From: Streptomyces sp. NBC_00078
GTDB taxonomy: Bacteria; Actinomycetota; Actinomycetes; Streptomycetales; Streptomycetaceae
Reading direction: 5' to 3'
DNA: 64,000 nt
Assembly (NCBI RefSeq): GCF_026343335.1
Contig: NZ_JAPELX010000001.1
Coordinates: 8,680,001-8,744,000 of the forward strand
The notes under the pieces were generated by a model, which worked only from the letters and a program-made list of their open reading frames with translations, was not told the origin of the DNA and ran no database searches. The position numbers and the translations under genes are program-made. How positions within the stretch are numbered: the stretch's first letter is position 1; each line of letters begins with the position of its first letter. Positions 7,586-16,290 of the stretch are shown piece by piece.

Positions 7586-8751
7586 GCGGATTCCTCGATG
7601 AGGTCGGCGGGCCCGATCGTGGCGGGAGTGGCGTGTCCGGACAGGGCGAGCGTGAGGTCGAACTCGGCGAGCAGGCAGCGGATCACGTGCTCGACGCCCG
7701 CCTGCCCGTCCAGGCCGAGCCCGTACACGTACGGCCGCCCCACCAGCACCGCCTGCGCGCCGAGCGCGAGGGCCTTGAAGACGTCGTCCCCGGTGCGCAC
7801 GCCGCTGTCGAACAGGACGGTCAGCCGGTCGCCGACCGCCTCGGCCACCCGGGGCAGCGCGTCGGCGGCCGCGACGGATCCGGCGACCTGACGTCCGCCG
7901 TGGTTGGAGACGACCACGCCGTCCATGCCTGCGTCGGCGGCGAGCCGTGCGTCGTCCGGGTGCAGGATGCCCTTGAGAACGATCGGGCCGTCCCAGTTCT
8001 CCCGCAGGAACGCCAGGTCGGGCCAGGTCTTGCCCGGGTCGGCGAACATGCCGACGAAATGCAGCACGGCCGCGTTCGGGTCCTCGTGCACCGGCTTGGC
8101 GAGGCCCGCCTGGAAGGCCGGGTCGGAGAAGTGGTTCGCCGTACCGACCCCGTGCAGGAAGGGGAGATAGGCCTGGTCGAGATCGCGGGGGCGCCAGGCC
8201 AGCAACGGCGTGTCGAGGGTGACGACCAGCGCCGTGAACCCGGCCGCCTTCGCCCGGTTCAGGAAACTCCGCGTCACCTCACGGTCCTTGGCCCAGTACA
8301 GCTGGAACCAGCGCTCCGCGTCGCCCATCGCCTCCGCGACCTGCTCCATCGGCGTGCTGGACGCCGAGGACAGGATGTACGGCACCCCCTGCGCCGCGGC
8401 GGCGCGGGCGGCGGCCGGTTCGGCCTCCGGGTGCATGATCGACAGTACGCCGACGGGCGCCAGCGCCAGCGGGGCGGGCAGGGCACGGCCCAGCACCTCG
8501 ACCGACAGGTCCCGCTCGTGCACGTCCCGCAGCATCCGCGGCACGATCCTGCGCCGCTCGAGTGCTGCCCGGTTCGCCCGTGCCGTGCTGCCGTCGCCCG
8601 CACTTCCCGCGACATAGCCGACCGGTCCAGGGCCGAGCCGCTGCTCGGTCAGCTCCTCCAGCCGGGTCAGGTCGGTGGGCAGCCTGGGTACGGCGCCCGA
8701 CATCCCGTTGAGATAGATCTCGTACTGGAAGTCCGCCCAGTGCTTGGCCAT
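7582..8751 (-). CDS. FMN-dependent alpha-hydroxyacid oxidase, lactate 2-monooxygenase-like
   Basis: A 389-residue TIM-barrel flavoprotein that oxidises L-2-hydroxyacids. The catalytic His lies in VVVSNHGGRQV (about residue 290), and the FMN phosphate-binding stretches FDSGVRTGDDVFKAL and GAQAVLVGRPYVYG follow. LQYWAKD-type and TLDTPLLAWRPRDLD segments with an extended loop at residues 190-230 match lactate 2-monooxygenases better than glycolate oxidases. The stop overlaps the next gene (ATGA). An L-acid oxidase next to a D-acid dehydrogenase suggests a small hydroxyacid catabolic operon. Confidence 0.88.
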   Translation of the reverse strand: MAKHWADFQYEIYLNGMSGAVPRLPTDLTRLEELTEQRLGPGPVGYVAGSAGDGSTARANRAALERRRIVPRMLRDVHERDLSVEVLGRALPAPLALAPVGVLSIMHPEAEPAAARAAAAQGVPYILSSASSTPMEQVAEAMGDAERWFQLYWAKDREVTRSFLNRAKAAGFTALVVTLDTPLLAWRPRDLDQAYLPFLHGVGTANHFSDPAFQAGLAKPVHEDPNAAVLHFVGMFADPGKTWPDLAFLRENWDGPIVLKGILHPDDARLAADAGMDGVVVSNHGGRQVAGSVAAADALPRVAEAVGDRLTVLFDSGVRTGDDVFKALALGAQAVLVGRPYVYGLGLDGQAGVEHVIRCLLAEFDLTLALSGHATPATIGPADLIEESA

Positions 8752-8898
8752 GGAAGGGTCCCGTCTCTCGTCGCAGAGAACGCGCTGGACGCCGACGATA
8801 CCGGCCGGTAGGTCGGGTGAAGAGGCAGGGTGCGACCTGCCGGCTCACGCAGGATGCGCGCCGGTTCACGAGGTGCGAGGAGAACGTGGGCCGGCCGG

Positions 8899-9675
8899 TC
8901 AGGCGCTGGGATCGAACGCGATCCCGGACGGCTTCGCCGACGAGAGATGTGCGGCGAAGCTGCTGTCCTTCAGACCGAAGTTGGCGCTCCCGAAGTCGTA
9001 GGCGCTCAGCTTGTCCCGCAGGCCCGCGGGGTAGCCGTTCCAGCCGACCAGCGGCGGGTACTGCCAGGTGTGCCGGTCGTTCTCCGGCGGCTCGTCGTTC
9101 GCGTTCGCCAGCCGGAAGCAGTGCGTTCTGATGCCGTCCTTGTGGTAGACGATCTTCGCGTGTGAGCCGTCGAAACGGACCTCGGAGGCCGTATGCACGG
9201 TGAATGAGCCGTGGTTGGACGTCGAGACGTACTTGATCTGGCTGTCCTGCACCCAGATCACCACGTGTTCCCAGTCGTGCCGGTGCCCGCCGATGCTGCT
9301 GCCGGCCAGGGCCTGGTCCTTCTCGAAGTACAGGCCGTACAGGTACGCGCACCAGCCGTTGTTGCACTTGTAGCGCGAGTAGCTGTTGGTGTTGTCGAGG
9401 TCGGAGGCGTCGTGGCACTGCCCGTTGAGGGCGCCGGTCGGCTTGAGGCCGCCGTTGATCGTGCCGTCGGGGCCGATGGCGGGGCTGGAGTAGCAGCCGT
9501 CCGTGTCGTAGTCGAAAGCCGGCTGGTACGTGAACTCCGCGGCCTCCGCGGCCGCGGGCAGCGCCTGGGGCGGGGCGGCGAAGGCGGCGGCGGGGAAAGC
9601 GATGACGAGCGTGGCGGCGCCGGCCAGGCCGGTCAGCCATCTCCTGCGATGCAGCTTGGACTTCTGCGACGACAC
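8899..9675 (-). CDS. Secreted NPP1/NLP (necrosis-inducing-like) protein
   Basis: A 258-residue exported protein. The signal peptide has an RRR n-region (LHRRRWLTGL) and an AAFAA-type cleavage area near residue 35. The NLP signature GHRHDWEHVVIW is intact near residue 130; its His, Asp and Glu bind the divalent metal in plant-pathogen toxins of this fold. Several Cys residues fit the disulfide pattern. The GTG at 9675 follows AGGAGGAGG at ideal spacing; a start 16 codons upstream has no such site. NLPs act on plant sphingolipids in fungi and oomycetes. Whether this actinobacterial member is cytolytic is unknown. Confidence 0.88.
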   Translation of the reverse strand: MSSQKSKLHRRRWLTGLAGAATLVIAFPAAAFAAPPQALPAAAEAAEFTYQPAFDYDTDGCYSSPAIGPDGTINGGLKPTGALNGQCHDASDLDNTNSYSRYKCNNGWCAYLYGLYFEKDQALAGSSIGGHRHDWEHVVIWVQDSQIKYVSTSNHGSFTVHTASEVRFDGSHAKIVYHKDGIRTHCFRLANANDEPPENDRHTWQYPPLVGWNGYPAGLRDKLSAYDFGSANFGLKDSSFAAHLSSAKPSGIAFDPSA

Positions 9676-9817
9676 CGCGTCCTCCTCCTGGTCCGGGCGC
9701 AGCCCAACGGCTGCGAGGGGCAAGGGAGTTCAGCATCCCGGGTTTTCACTTCCGGGCCAAGAGTCGCAGGCGTACCAGTGGTGAAGCGCAGCCCGGTGTT
9801 CGGCTGGTGACGGCGTG

Positions 9818-10843
9818 TCAGGAGGTGGGCGGAGCCGGATCCTCCGGGATGTCGGCCGAGGACTCCTCGGGTGTCAGGTCGGGTCTCAGCCGCAGCCACG
9901 ACGGCTGGCGCAGCATTCCGGCCCGGGTACGGGTGCTGTAGCGGACCTCGCCGACCAGTCGGGGCACCACCCAGTGGGCCCCCGCGACCGGCGGTACGGG
10001 GTCGAAGGGGCATACGTCGGTCGCGGCGGACCCGAGCAGCCTCGCCAGTTGCGCACGTTCGGCCTCGCTCCAGCCGGTGCCCACGCTCCCGACATACCGC
10101 AGCCGCCCCGCCGCCCGTTGCCCGACCAGGACCGCGCCGGGCAGTCCCGACAGCCGCCCCCTGCCGGCCAGCCAGCCGCCCACGACGACGTCCTCACTGT
10201 GCATGTTGCGGATCTTGATCCAGGCGCGGGAACGCACCCCGGGTTCGTACACCGAGTCCAGTCGTTTGCACACCAGGCCCTCCAGACCGTGCTCACGGGT
10301 GGCCCGCAGGGCCTGATCGCCGTTCCCGACCAGCGCGGCCGGGGTGGACCAGAACGGACCGTCGAGACCGAGCCGCTCCAGTTGTCCCCGCCGCCGGGCA
10401 TAGGGGAGCCCCGTGAGGTCCTGCCCGCCCAGGTGCAGTACGTCGAACAGGACGAGGTGCACGGGCACACTCGCCGCCTGCCGTGCCGCCCTGCCGGGCG
10501 CGTGCGCCAGCCCCATGCGGGACTGCAGCAACTGGAAGTCGGCGCGTCCCCCTTCGTCGAGCGCCAGCACCTCTCCGTCCAGCACCGCCGGTGTCGTACC
10601 GAGCACCGAGCCGAGCGGCCGCAGCTCGGGGTACGCGCCCGTGATGTTCTCCGCGGACCGTGCGCGCAGCAGGACGCTGCCGTCCCCTTCGAGGTAGGCC
10701 ACCACGCGCTGGCCGTCCTGCTTGGTCTCGTAGGCCCAGCGGGCGTCCTGCGCGGTGGGCGGCAGCTTGCCGGCCCTGGCGAGCATGGGCGGAATCAGGG
10801 GGAGCGTCACGGGATGACTGTCGACGCCGCGGCCCGCCGCCAT
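9818..10843 (-). CDS. ATP-dependent DNA ligase (LigC/LigD ligase-domain type)
   Basis: A 341-residue two-domain ligase. The adenylated lysine is Lys41 in ETKQDGQR (motif I, KxDG). LDGEVLALDE (motif III), LEGLVCKRLDS (motif IV) and WIKIR (motif V) follow in order, then an OB-fold with YVGSVGTGWSE. The length fits the small ligases tied to non-homologous end joining or repair. The ATG at 10843 has GGAG close upstream; a GTG 11 codons inside is possible. No ku or primase gene is adjacent, so its partner is unknown. Confidence 0.88.
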   Translation of the reverse strand: MAAGRGVDSHPVTLPLIPPMLARAGKLPPTAQDARWAYETKQDGQRVVAYLEGDGSVLLRARSAENITGAYPELRPLGSVLGTTPAVLDGEVLALDEGGRADFQLLQSRMGLAHAPGRAARQAASVPVHLVLFDVLHLGGQDLTGLPYARRRGQLERLGLDGPFWSTPAALVGNGDQALRATREHGLEGLVCKRLDSVYEPGVRSRAWIKIRNMHSEDVVVGGWLAGRGRLSGLPGAVLVGQRAAGRLRYVGSVGTGWSEAERAQLARLLGSAATDVCPFDPVPPVAGAHWVVPRLVGEVRYSTRTRAGMLRQPSWLRLRPDLTPEESSADIPEDPAPPTS

Positions 10844-10904
10844 TCGCTCCGCGTGCCGCTTTCCCCTGAACGGCGCTGTCCGCAGGTGAACGAAGCTACC
10901 TACA

Positions 10905-11200
10905 GACTGCTTGCCCGGGTCAGCAGACCGTCCAGACCCACCCGGCGGAAGAACTCGACGCGGATGCGGTCGGCCACGGCGGAGACGACCTCGCTGCGGT
11001 CGCGGCTCGGTCCACGTGGATCCGGAACGGCCGCCTGCCGGGAGGCAGTTCCAGGGCCCGCACGACGGCCTCCGCCACGTCGGCGACATCGGCGGCACGC
11101 ATGCCCCGCGTAGACCGGGTGCCCGAGCTCGGCGAGCGCGCGGACGGTGAGGGCGCCGAAACCGCTGGAGGCGCTGTTGCCCGGACCCGCGGTTTCTCCG
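10905..11200 (-). pseudogene. Remnant of a short-chain dehydrogenase/reductase
   Basis: Reading leftward, one frame gives ASSGFGALTVRALAELGHPVYAG (shortened here), the nucleotide-binding start of an SDR. It then jumps to a second frame with MRAADVADVAEAVVRALELP, a C-terminal SDR segment. It returns to the first frame for SEVVSAVADRIRVEFFRRVG. About 150-200 middle residues of a normal SDR are missing, and at least two frame changes are needed. No function is expected. Confidence 0.7.
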
Positions 11201-11397
11201 GGCGGTTGCGCGACAGTGTGCTCGACTCGCTGACCCGTCCGGCCGGCACGGGCGAGCCGAGCGAGCGCGGCAGGGCCGTCCCTGTCGCCGCCGCGACGCC
11301 GGCCGCCCGCCTGCGTGCCCACCAGCCCCGGTGTTCACGGCCGCCGGGTCAGCGCTGCTGGAACAGTGGCTGGACAGACTCTCCGCAGGCTGAGCGC

Positions 11398-11452
11398 GTC
11401 ACCCGTCGCCCGTCGCCCGTCAGCCGTCACCCGTCCGCCGTCAGCAGTCAGG
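11398..11452. repeat. Short imperfect tandem repeat of CGTCRCCC-like units
   Basis: The stretch reads as successive 8-9-base variants of CGTCGCCC, CGTCACCC and CGTCAGC on the + strand, in the non-coding gap between the SDR remnant and the response-regulator stop. It is simple-sequence expansion with no visible coding role. Confidence 0.6.
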
Positions 11453-11473
11453 TGTGGATGCCAGATGTCAGCC

Positions 11474-12157
11474 TCATCGCTCGGCGGGCGGCGACAGCGT
11501 CGTGAGGCCCGACTGGTAGGCGATGACGGCGAGTTGGGCGCGGTCGCGGGCGCCCAGCTTCGCCATGGTGCGGTGGAGCTGCGTGCGCACCGTGACCGGG
11601 CTGACGAAGAGCTTCTCGGCGATCTCCTCGTTCGAGTGGCCCTCCGCCACCCAGCCCATCAGCCGGCGCTCAGGGGCGGTCAGTGCGGGGAGGCCGGCGG
11701 ACGCCGTCGGGTGCACCCCCTGTGCGGGGGCGGCCAGGAAGCGCGTGATCAGCGCGCGGGTGGCGAGCGGAGAGAGCAGCGAGTCGCCCACGGCCACCGT
11801 CCGGATGCCGTCGAGGAACGCGTCGGCGGTCACGTCCTTGCCGAGGAACCCGCTCGCGCCGGCCTGCAGCGCCTGGGCGACGTACTCGTCGATCTCGAAC
11901 GTGGTGAGGATCAGCACGCGCGTGCTCGACAGATCGGGGTCGGAGCAGATTGCGGACGTGGCGGCCACGCCGTCGGTGCCGGGCAGGCGAATGTCCATCA
12001 GCGCGACGTCGGGGCGGTGCACGCGCGCGAGGGCGACGGCCTCGCCGCCTGTGGTGGCCTCGGCGACCACCTCCATGTCGTCGCAGGAGTCGATCAGGAT
12101 CCGGAACGTGGCCCGGAGGAGGGCCTGGTCGTCGGCGAGCAGCACGCGGAGGGTCAT
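11474..12157 (-). CDS. NarL/LuxR-type response regulator
   Basis: A 227-residue regulator. The receiver domain (residues 1-120) carries the acidic pair DD at 9-10, phospho-acceptor Asp55 in VALMDIRLPG, Thr in ILTTF, and Lys in GKDV. A LuxR-type helix-turn-helix (about 155-215) has LTAPERRLMGWVAEGHSNEEIA and VTVRTQLHRTMAKLG. It should bind DNA when phosphorylated. Its natural partner, the kinase gene directly upstream on the same strand, is deleted internally. This regulator is therefore orphaned or takes its phosphate elsewhere. Confidence 0.93.
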   Translation of the reverse strand: MTLRVLLADDQALLRATFRILIDSCDDMEVVAEATTGGEAVALARVHRPDVALMDIRLPGTDGVAATSAICSDPDLSSTRVLILTTFEIDEYVAQALQAGASGFLGKDVTADAFLDGIRTVAVGDSLLSPLATRALITRFLAAPAQGVHPTASAGLPALTAPERRLMGWVAEGHSNEEIAEKLFVSPVTVRTQLHRTMAKLGARDRAQLAVIAYQSGLTTLSPPAER

Positions 12158-12176
12158 GGTGTCCGTTCTTGTCGTC

Positions 12177-12611
12177 TCATGGCTGCCGTTCCCTGGTGCC
12201 GGGGAGTTCGTCGCGGGAGGGAACGGCGGAGTGCGGGGGGAGGCGGGTGGCGACCTCGAATCCGTCCTCCAGGCGGTGGCGGACCTGGAGGGCGCCACCG
12301 ACGGAGCGGGCGCGTTCGGGCATGCCTATCAGCCCGGAGCGGTGCCCCGGGGCGGGGGTCGCGACGACGGCGGACGAGCCGTCGTCGTCGGTGAGGGCGA
12401 TCGTCAGGTGGTCCTCGTCCTTCCGGCGCAGTACACCCACCGTGGCCTTCATCTCGCGCGGCGCGGACGTTCTCGTACAGGTGAGGTCGGTGAGGGTCTT
12501 CCGGGCGTGCTCGGGACGGGTACGCGCCAGATGGGCCGCCGAGCCCGAGGCGGTCATGGTGTCGACGGTGCGGACGTGGTCGTCCGCATATCGCTGCCAG
12601 GGGATGCTCAT
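12177..12611 (-). pseudogene. Gutted NarL-type sensor histidine kinase
   Basis: An open frame of about 144 codons retains only scraps of a kinase. There is a dimerisation-helix segment (ASGSAAHLARTRPEHARKTL, EMKATVGVLRRKDED) without the conserved phospho-His. It is joined directly to the last part of the ATPase domain (LTIALTDDDGSS, GHRSGLIGMPERARSVGG, FEVATRLPP). All membrane/sensor parts and the N, D and F boxes are gone. It lies 19 bp upstream of the response regulator and is clearly its former partner. Confidence 0.75.
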
Positions 12612-12840
12612 CGCGTCTTTCCGGTCGGGTCCTGGAAGCAATGGTGGGCGATGCACGCCGGGAACGACGGATGAGGATCGCCCGTGTCCCGCCACACGAG
12701 CGACGCTCTCGGGGGGAAGCCGGGGAGGTCAGACGGGGGGCGGGCGCCCCAGTGACCGGCTCCTCGGTGGCCGGATCGTCAGGGGTCCTTGCGGGTGAGC
12801 CGCTCGCCCGCCGCATCGACGAAGGACGCTGTGCCGGTCG

Positions 12841-12936
12841 GTCGACCGGACATACGCCCTGGCCGCCGTCGCCGACGGCATGCGCCACATGGAGCAGGGG
12901 CCCGCCCGCGGAAAGACCGTGGCCTCCCTGGCGTGA
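12841..12936 (+). pseudogene. C-terminal tail of a zinc-binding dehydrogenase/quinone oxidoreductase
   Basis: Thirty-one codons ending in a stop read VDRTYALAAVADGMRHMEQG then PARGKTVASLA, the usual last helix and strand of MDR-family oxidoreductases. The same frame upstream is not similar and has a stop at 12796-12798. Only this tail survives. Confidence 0.6.
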
Positions 12937-13026
12937 GAGAGCGGAAGGCCGCTCATGCCGGACGCCCGGGACGTCGCCCTTCTACCCTCCGGTAACATCG
13001 CCCGGCAGGTCATCAGAGGAGGAACC

Positions 13027-13407
13027 GTGCCACGGTCCGAACGCTCGCCCCTGCTGCTCGCCGGCCTGCTGGCCGCAGCAGGTGTCACCCACTTCGCCGC
13101 GCCGAGCCCGTACGACGCGACCATTCCGCGGGCCCTGCCGGGCGCGCCCCGGACATGGACGTATGTCAGCGGCGCCGCCGAACTCGCACTGGCCGCGGGC
13201 ATCGCACTGCCCCGCACGCGCAAGGCCTCGGCGCTGGCCGCGGCCGCCTTCTTCGTCGGCGTCTTCCCCGCCAACGTGAAGATGGCCGTCGACTGGCGCC
13301 ACCGCCCCACCCCGCAGAAGGCCGCGGCCCTGGGACGACTGCCCCTGCAGCTGCCCCTGGTGCTGTGGGCCCGCAGCGTCGCGAGGAGCGGGGAGGGACG
13401 GTCATGA
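13027..13407 (+). CDS. DoxX-like four-helix membrane protein
   Basis: A 126-residue protein with about four hydrophobic segments (LLLAGLLAAAGVTHF, AAELALAAGIALP, ASALAAAAFFVGVFPANV, LPLQLPLVLWA). The PANVKMAVDWR motif is typical of DoxX-related proteins. GTG at 13027 follows AGAGGAGGA at 13014-13022. The stop overlaps the peroxiredoxin start (ATGA), so both are made together. DoxX-type proteins are often linked to thiol or redox stress, which fits the partner gene. Confidence 0.85.
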   Translation: MPRSERSPLLLAGLLAAAGVTHFAAPSPYDATIPRALPGAPRTWTYVSGAAELALAAGIALPRTRKASALAAAAFFVGVFPANVKMAVDWRHRPTPQKAAALGRLPLQLPLVLWARSVARSGEGRS

Positions 13408-13871
13408 CGGAGCGCCTCACCATCGGTGACAAGGTCGACGACTTCGAACTTCCGGACGAGACCGGCACCCCTCGCATGCTGTCCGAACTGCTCGCCGACG
13501 GGCCGGTGGTGCTCTTCTTCTACCCCGCCGCCCTGACCGCCGGCTGCACGGCGGAGGCCTGCCACTTCCGCGACCTGGCAGCTGAGTTCGCCGCCGTCGG
13601 CGCCCAGCCCGTGGGCATCAGCGGCGACCCCGTCGAACGCCAGCAGGAGTTCGCGGGCCGCCACACGCTCGGCATGCCGCTGCTCTCCGACAGTGACGGA
13701 ACGGTCCGCGAGCTGTTCGGAGTGAAGCGCGGCTTCACCCTGGCACCCACCAAACGCGTCACTTTCGTCATAGCCCAGGACCGCACCGTCCTCGACATCG
13801 TCCGCAGCGAACTCCGGATGAACACCCACGCCGACCGGGCCCTGACCGCTCTGCGCGCACAACAGAAGTGA
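13404..13871 (+). CDS. Peroxiredoxin (AhpC/TSA, Bcp-like)
   Basis: A 155-residue thiol peroxidase that reduces H2O2 and organic peroxides. The peroxidatic Cys48 lies in TAGCTAEAC and a resolving Cys53 follows five residues later, the atypical two-cysteine Bcp arrangement. FFYPAALTAGCT and GISGDPVERQQEFAG are family marks; Pro41 and Thr45 of the usual PxxxTxxC are kept as PAALTAGC. It is translationally coupled to the DoxX gene and followed eight bases later by a strong terminator. Confidence 0.92.
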   Translation: MTERLTIGDKVDDFELPDETGTPRMLSELLADGPVVLFFYPAALTAGCTAEACHFRDLAAEFAAVGAQPVGISGDPVERQQEFAGRHTLGMPLLSDSDGTVRELFGVKRGFTLAPTKRVTFVIAQDRTVLDIVRSELRMNTHADRALTALRAQQK

Positions 13872-13878
13872 CACCCGT

Positions 13879-13909
13879 GAAACGGAGGACCCGGCCGGTC
13901 CTCCGTTTC
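13879..13909 (+). terminator. Perfect 13-bp stem terminator after the peroxiredoxin gene
   Basis: GAAACGGAGGACC at 13879-13891 pairs with GGTCCTCCGTTTC at 13897-13909 around a five-base loop. It starts eight bases after the peroxiredoxin stop and separates it from the next gene. Confidence 0.85.
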
Positions 13910-13947
13910 GGTTGAAGCGGTGCGACAAAAGCACCATTCTGAAGGCT

Positions 13948-16290
13948 ATGGAGCACGCCTCGAACGCGGCGGTCGTGGACGCCCTCGGCATCGTGACAGG
14001 GTGGAGCGAGGGCGCCCGGCAGCTGACGGGATACCCGGCGGGCGAAGTGGTGGGCCGGCCGGTGCGGGACCTGCTTGCCGAGGAACCCCCGCCCGAGGCC
14101 GTTGCGGCGCTGACCGGCACCGTCGTGGTGCGGCATCGTGACGGCTCCGCAGCCCCGCTCACGGTGCGGGCGTGCGTCGTACAGAGCGAGGGCGGCGAGG
14201 ACGGCGGCTACATGATCACGGCCGAGCGCGCCGGTGACCACCACCGTTCGGTCCAGGCCGGCCGGGCCTTTCAACAGGCCGCCATGTCGATGTCCGTCTT
14301 CGACGTCAGCCAGCGCTATCTGCGCCTCAACGACGTCGCGTCCCGCGTCATGGGCGTGCCGGAGGACGCCCTGCTCGGCCGGTTCTTCTCTGACACGGTG
14401 GCGGACGCCGAGCACAGCAGCGGCTTCCTGGCCCATCTGCGCCACGTGGCCGAGACGGGCAGGCCGACCCGCTACGAGAGCTACGGCGGTGCCCCGGCCC
14501 TGAACCGGGATCATGCCTGGACCACGGAGATGTGGCCGCTGCGTGAGCCCACCGGTGAGGTGTACGCGGTCGCGCTCGCCTCGTTCGACAGCACCGAGCA
14601 GTACCTGGCCCGCCAGCGCCTGGCGCTGCTGAACGAGGCGGCGGCCTCCATCGGCACCACCCTGGACGTGATCCGCACCGCCGAGGAACTCATCGAACTC
14701 CTGGTGCCCCGGTACGCCGACTTCGCCAGCGTCGACCTGCTCGACTGGGTTCTCGGCGCGGAAGAGGGGCCCGTGATGCCGGAGGCCGACGTCATGATGC
14801 GGCGGGTCGCGCACGGCTCGGCCACCGAGGGCACGCCCGAGGCCGCCGTGCACGTGGGGGACACCGACATCTACCCGTCGTTCTCGCCGACTGCGAAGGC
14901 CCTGCACACGGGGCGGGCCGTCCTCAGCCAGGCGGGCGAGCCGGACTTCATGCGGTGGGTCGCCGAGCGCAACACACGGGAGCCCGAGGGCCGCCCGTAC
15001 CGCAGGGGCGTCCACTCGATGCTCGCGGTGCCGCTGCGGGCCCGGGGCACCACGCTGGGCGTCGCGGTCGGCGTCCGTATAGCGAATCCTGACGACTACG
15101 GCGGCGACGACGCCGTCCTCGGCGAGGAACTCGCCAGCCGGGCCGCGGTCTGCATCGACAACGCGCGCCGCTTCGCCCGCGAGCGCACCACCGCACTGGC
15201 CCTGCAGAACAGCCTGCTGCCGAGGGGACTGTCCGGGCAGGCGGCGGTCGAAGTGGCCCACCGGTATCTGCCCTGCGGCTCGCCGGTCGGCATCGGCGGC
15301 GACTGGTTCGACGTCATCCCGCTGTCCGGCAGCCGTGTCGCCCTGGTCGTCGGCGACGTGGTCGGACACGGCATCCCGTCCTCGGCGACGATGGGCCGCC
15401 TCTGTACGGCCGTACGCACCCTCGCGGACGTGGACCTGCCGCCGGACGAACTCCTCACGCACCTCGACGACCTGGTCATCCACCTGGCGTCGGACGACAG
15501 CGGTGCCGAGGCCGCCGAGTTCGGCGCCACCTGTCTGTACGCCGTCTACGACCCCGTCTCGCGTCGCCTCAGCCTTGCCGCGGCAGGCCACCCACCGCCC
15601 GCCCTCGTGCTGCCCGACGGGACCACGAGCCTGATCCCCATGACGGCCGGGCCTCCGCTCGGTGTCGGCGGCCTGCCCTTCGAGGCCACCGAGCTGGAAG
15701 TGCCCGAAGGCTGCGTGGTCGCCCTGTACACCGACGGCCTGATCGAGGACCGCGACCGCGACATCGACCACGCCACCGACGAACTGTGCCGCGCGCTCAC
15801 CGCCCCCGCCGACACCCTCGACACGCTGTGCGACGCGGTCCTCAAGGCCGTGCTGCCCGAGGAGCCCAGTGACGACGTGGCGCTGCTGCTGGCGCGCACC
15901 CGCGCGCTGCGCGAGGACCGGGTCGCGACCTGGGACATCACCCCGGATCCGGAGCGCGTGGCCGCGGCCCGGCAGGCGGCGACCGAGCAACTGACCGCCT
16001 GGGGCCTGGACGAGGCCGCGTTCGTCACCGAACTCGTCGTCAGCGAACTGGTCACCAACGCGATCCGGTACGGCTCACCTCCCATCCAGCTGCGTCTGAT
16101 CCGCGACCGCACCCTCATCTGCGAGGTCTCCGACGGCAGTTCCACCTCACCGCACCTGCGCCGGGCGCACGCCTTCGACGAGGGCGGCCGCGGACTGCTG
16201 CTGGTCGCCCAGCTCACCCAGCGCTGGGGCAGTCGGCAGGCGGGCCAGGGCAAGACGATCTGGGCCGAACAGTCGCTGACCCCGCAGTGA
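13948..16290 (+). CDS. PAS-PAS-GAF-PP2C phosphatase with C-terminal ATPase domain
   Basis: A 780-residue cytoplasmic regulator. PAS-like domains lie at about 1-95 and 105-215, and a GAF at about 230-390. A SpoIIE-type PP2C domain (about 405-625) has GGDWFDVIPLSG, VVGDVVGHG and YTDGLIEDRDRD, which supply the metal-binding Asp residues. An RsbW-like HATPase_c_2 domain (about 660-775) has ELVVSELVTNAIRYG and DEGGRGLLLV. Phosphatase and anti-sigma kinase-like modules in one chain suggest a self-contained partner switch acting on STAS proteins. ATG at 13948 is chosen, though GAAGG lies only two bases away. A TTG at 13912 would add 12 residues but overlaps the terminator tail. Confidence 0.88.
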   Translation: MEHASNAAVVDALGIVTGWSEGARQLTGYPAGEVVGRPVRDLLAEEPPPEAVAALTGTVVVRHRDGSAAPLTVRACVVQSEGGEDGGYMITAERAGDHHRSVQAGRAFQQAAMSMSVFDVSQRYLRLNDVASRVMGVPEDALLGRFFSDTVADAEHSSGFLAHLRHVAETGRPTRYESYGGAPALNRDHAWTTEMWPLREPTGEVYAVALASFDSTEQYLARQRLALLNEAAASIGTTLDVIRTAEELIELLVPRYADFASVDLLDWVLGAEEGPVMPEADVMMRRVAHGSATEGTPEAAVHVGDTDIYPSFSPTAKALHTGRAVLSQAGEPDFMRWVAERNTREPEGRPYRRGVHSMLAVPLRARGTTLGVAVGVRIANPDDYGGDDAVLGEELASRAAVCIDNARRFARERTTALALQNSLLPRGLSGQAAVEVAHRYLPCGSPVGIGGDWFDVIPLSGSRVALVVGDVVGHGIPSSATMGRLCTAVRTLADVDLPPDELLTHLDDLVIHLASDDSGAEAAEFGATCLYAVYDPVSRRLSLAAAGHPPPALVLPDGTTSLIPMTAGPPLGVGGLPFEATELEVPEGCVVALYTDGLIEDRDRDIDHATDELCRALTAPADTLDTLCDAVLKAVLPEEPSDDVALLLARTRALREDRVATWDITPDPERVAAARQAATEQLTAWGLDEAAFVTELVVSELVTNAIRYGSPPIQLRLIRDRTLICEVSDGSSTSPHLRRAHAFDEGGRGLLLVAQLTQRWGSRQAGQGKTIWAEQSLTPQ

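Noticed and set aside
13768..15990. 740-codon antisense frame over the PAS-GAF-PP2C gene
   Set aside because: No similarity; the sense strand carries an intact multidomain regulator.
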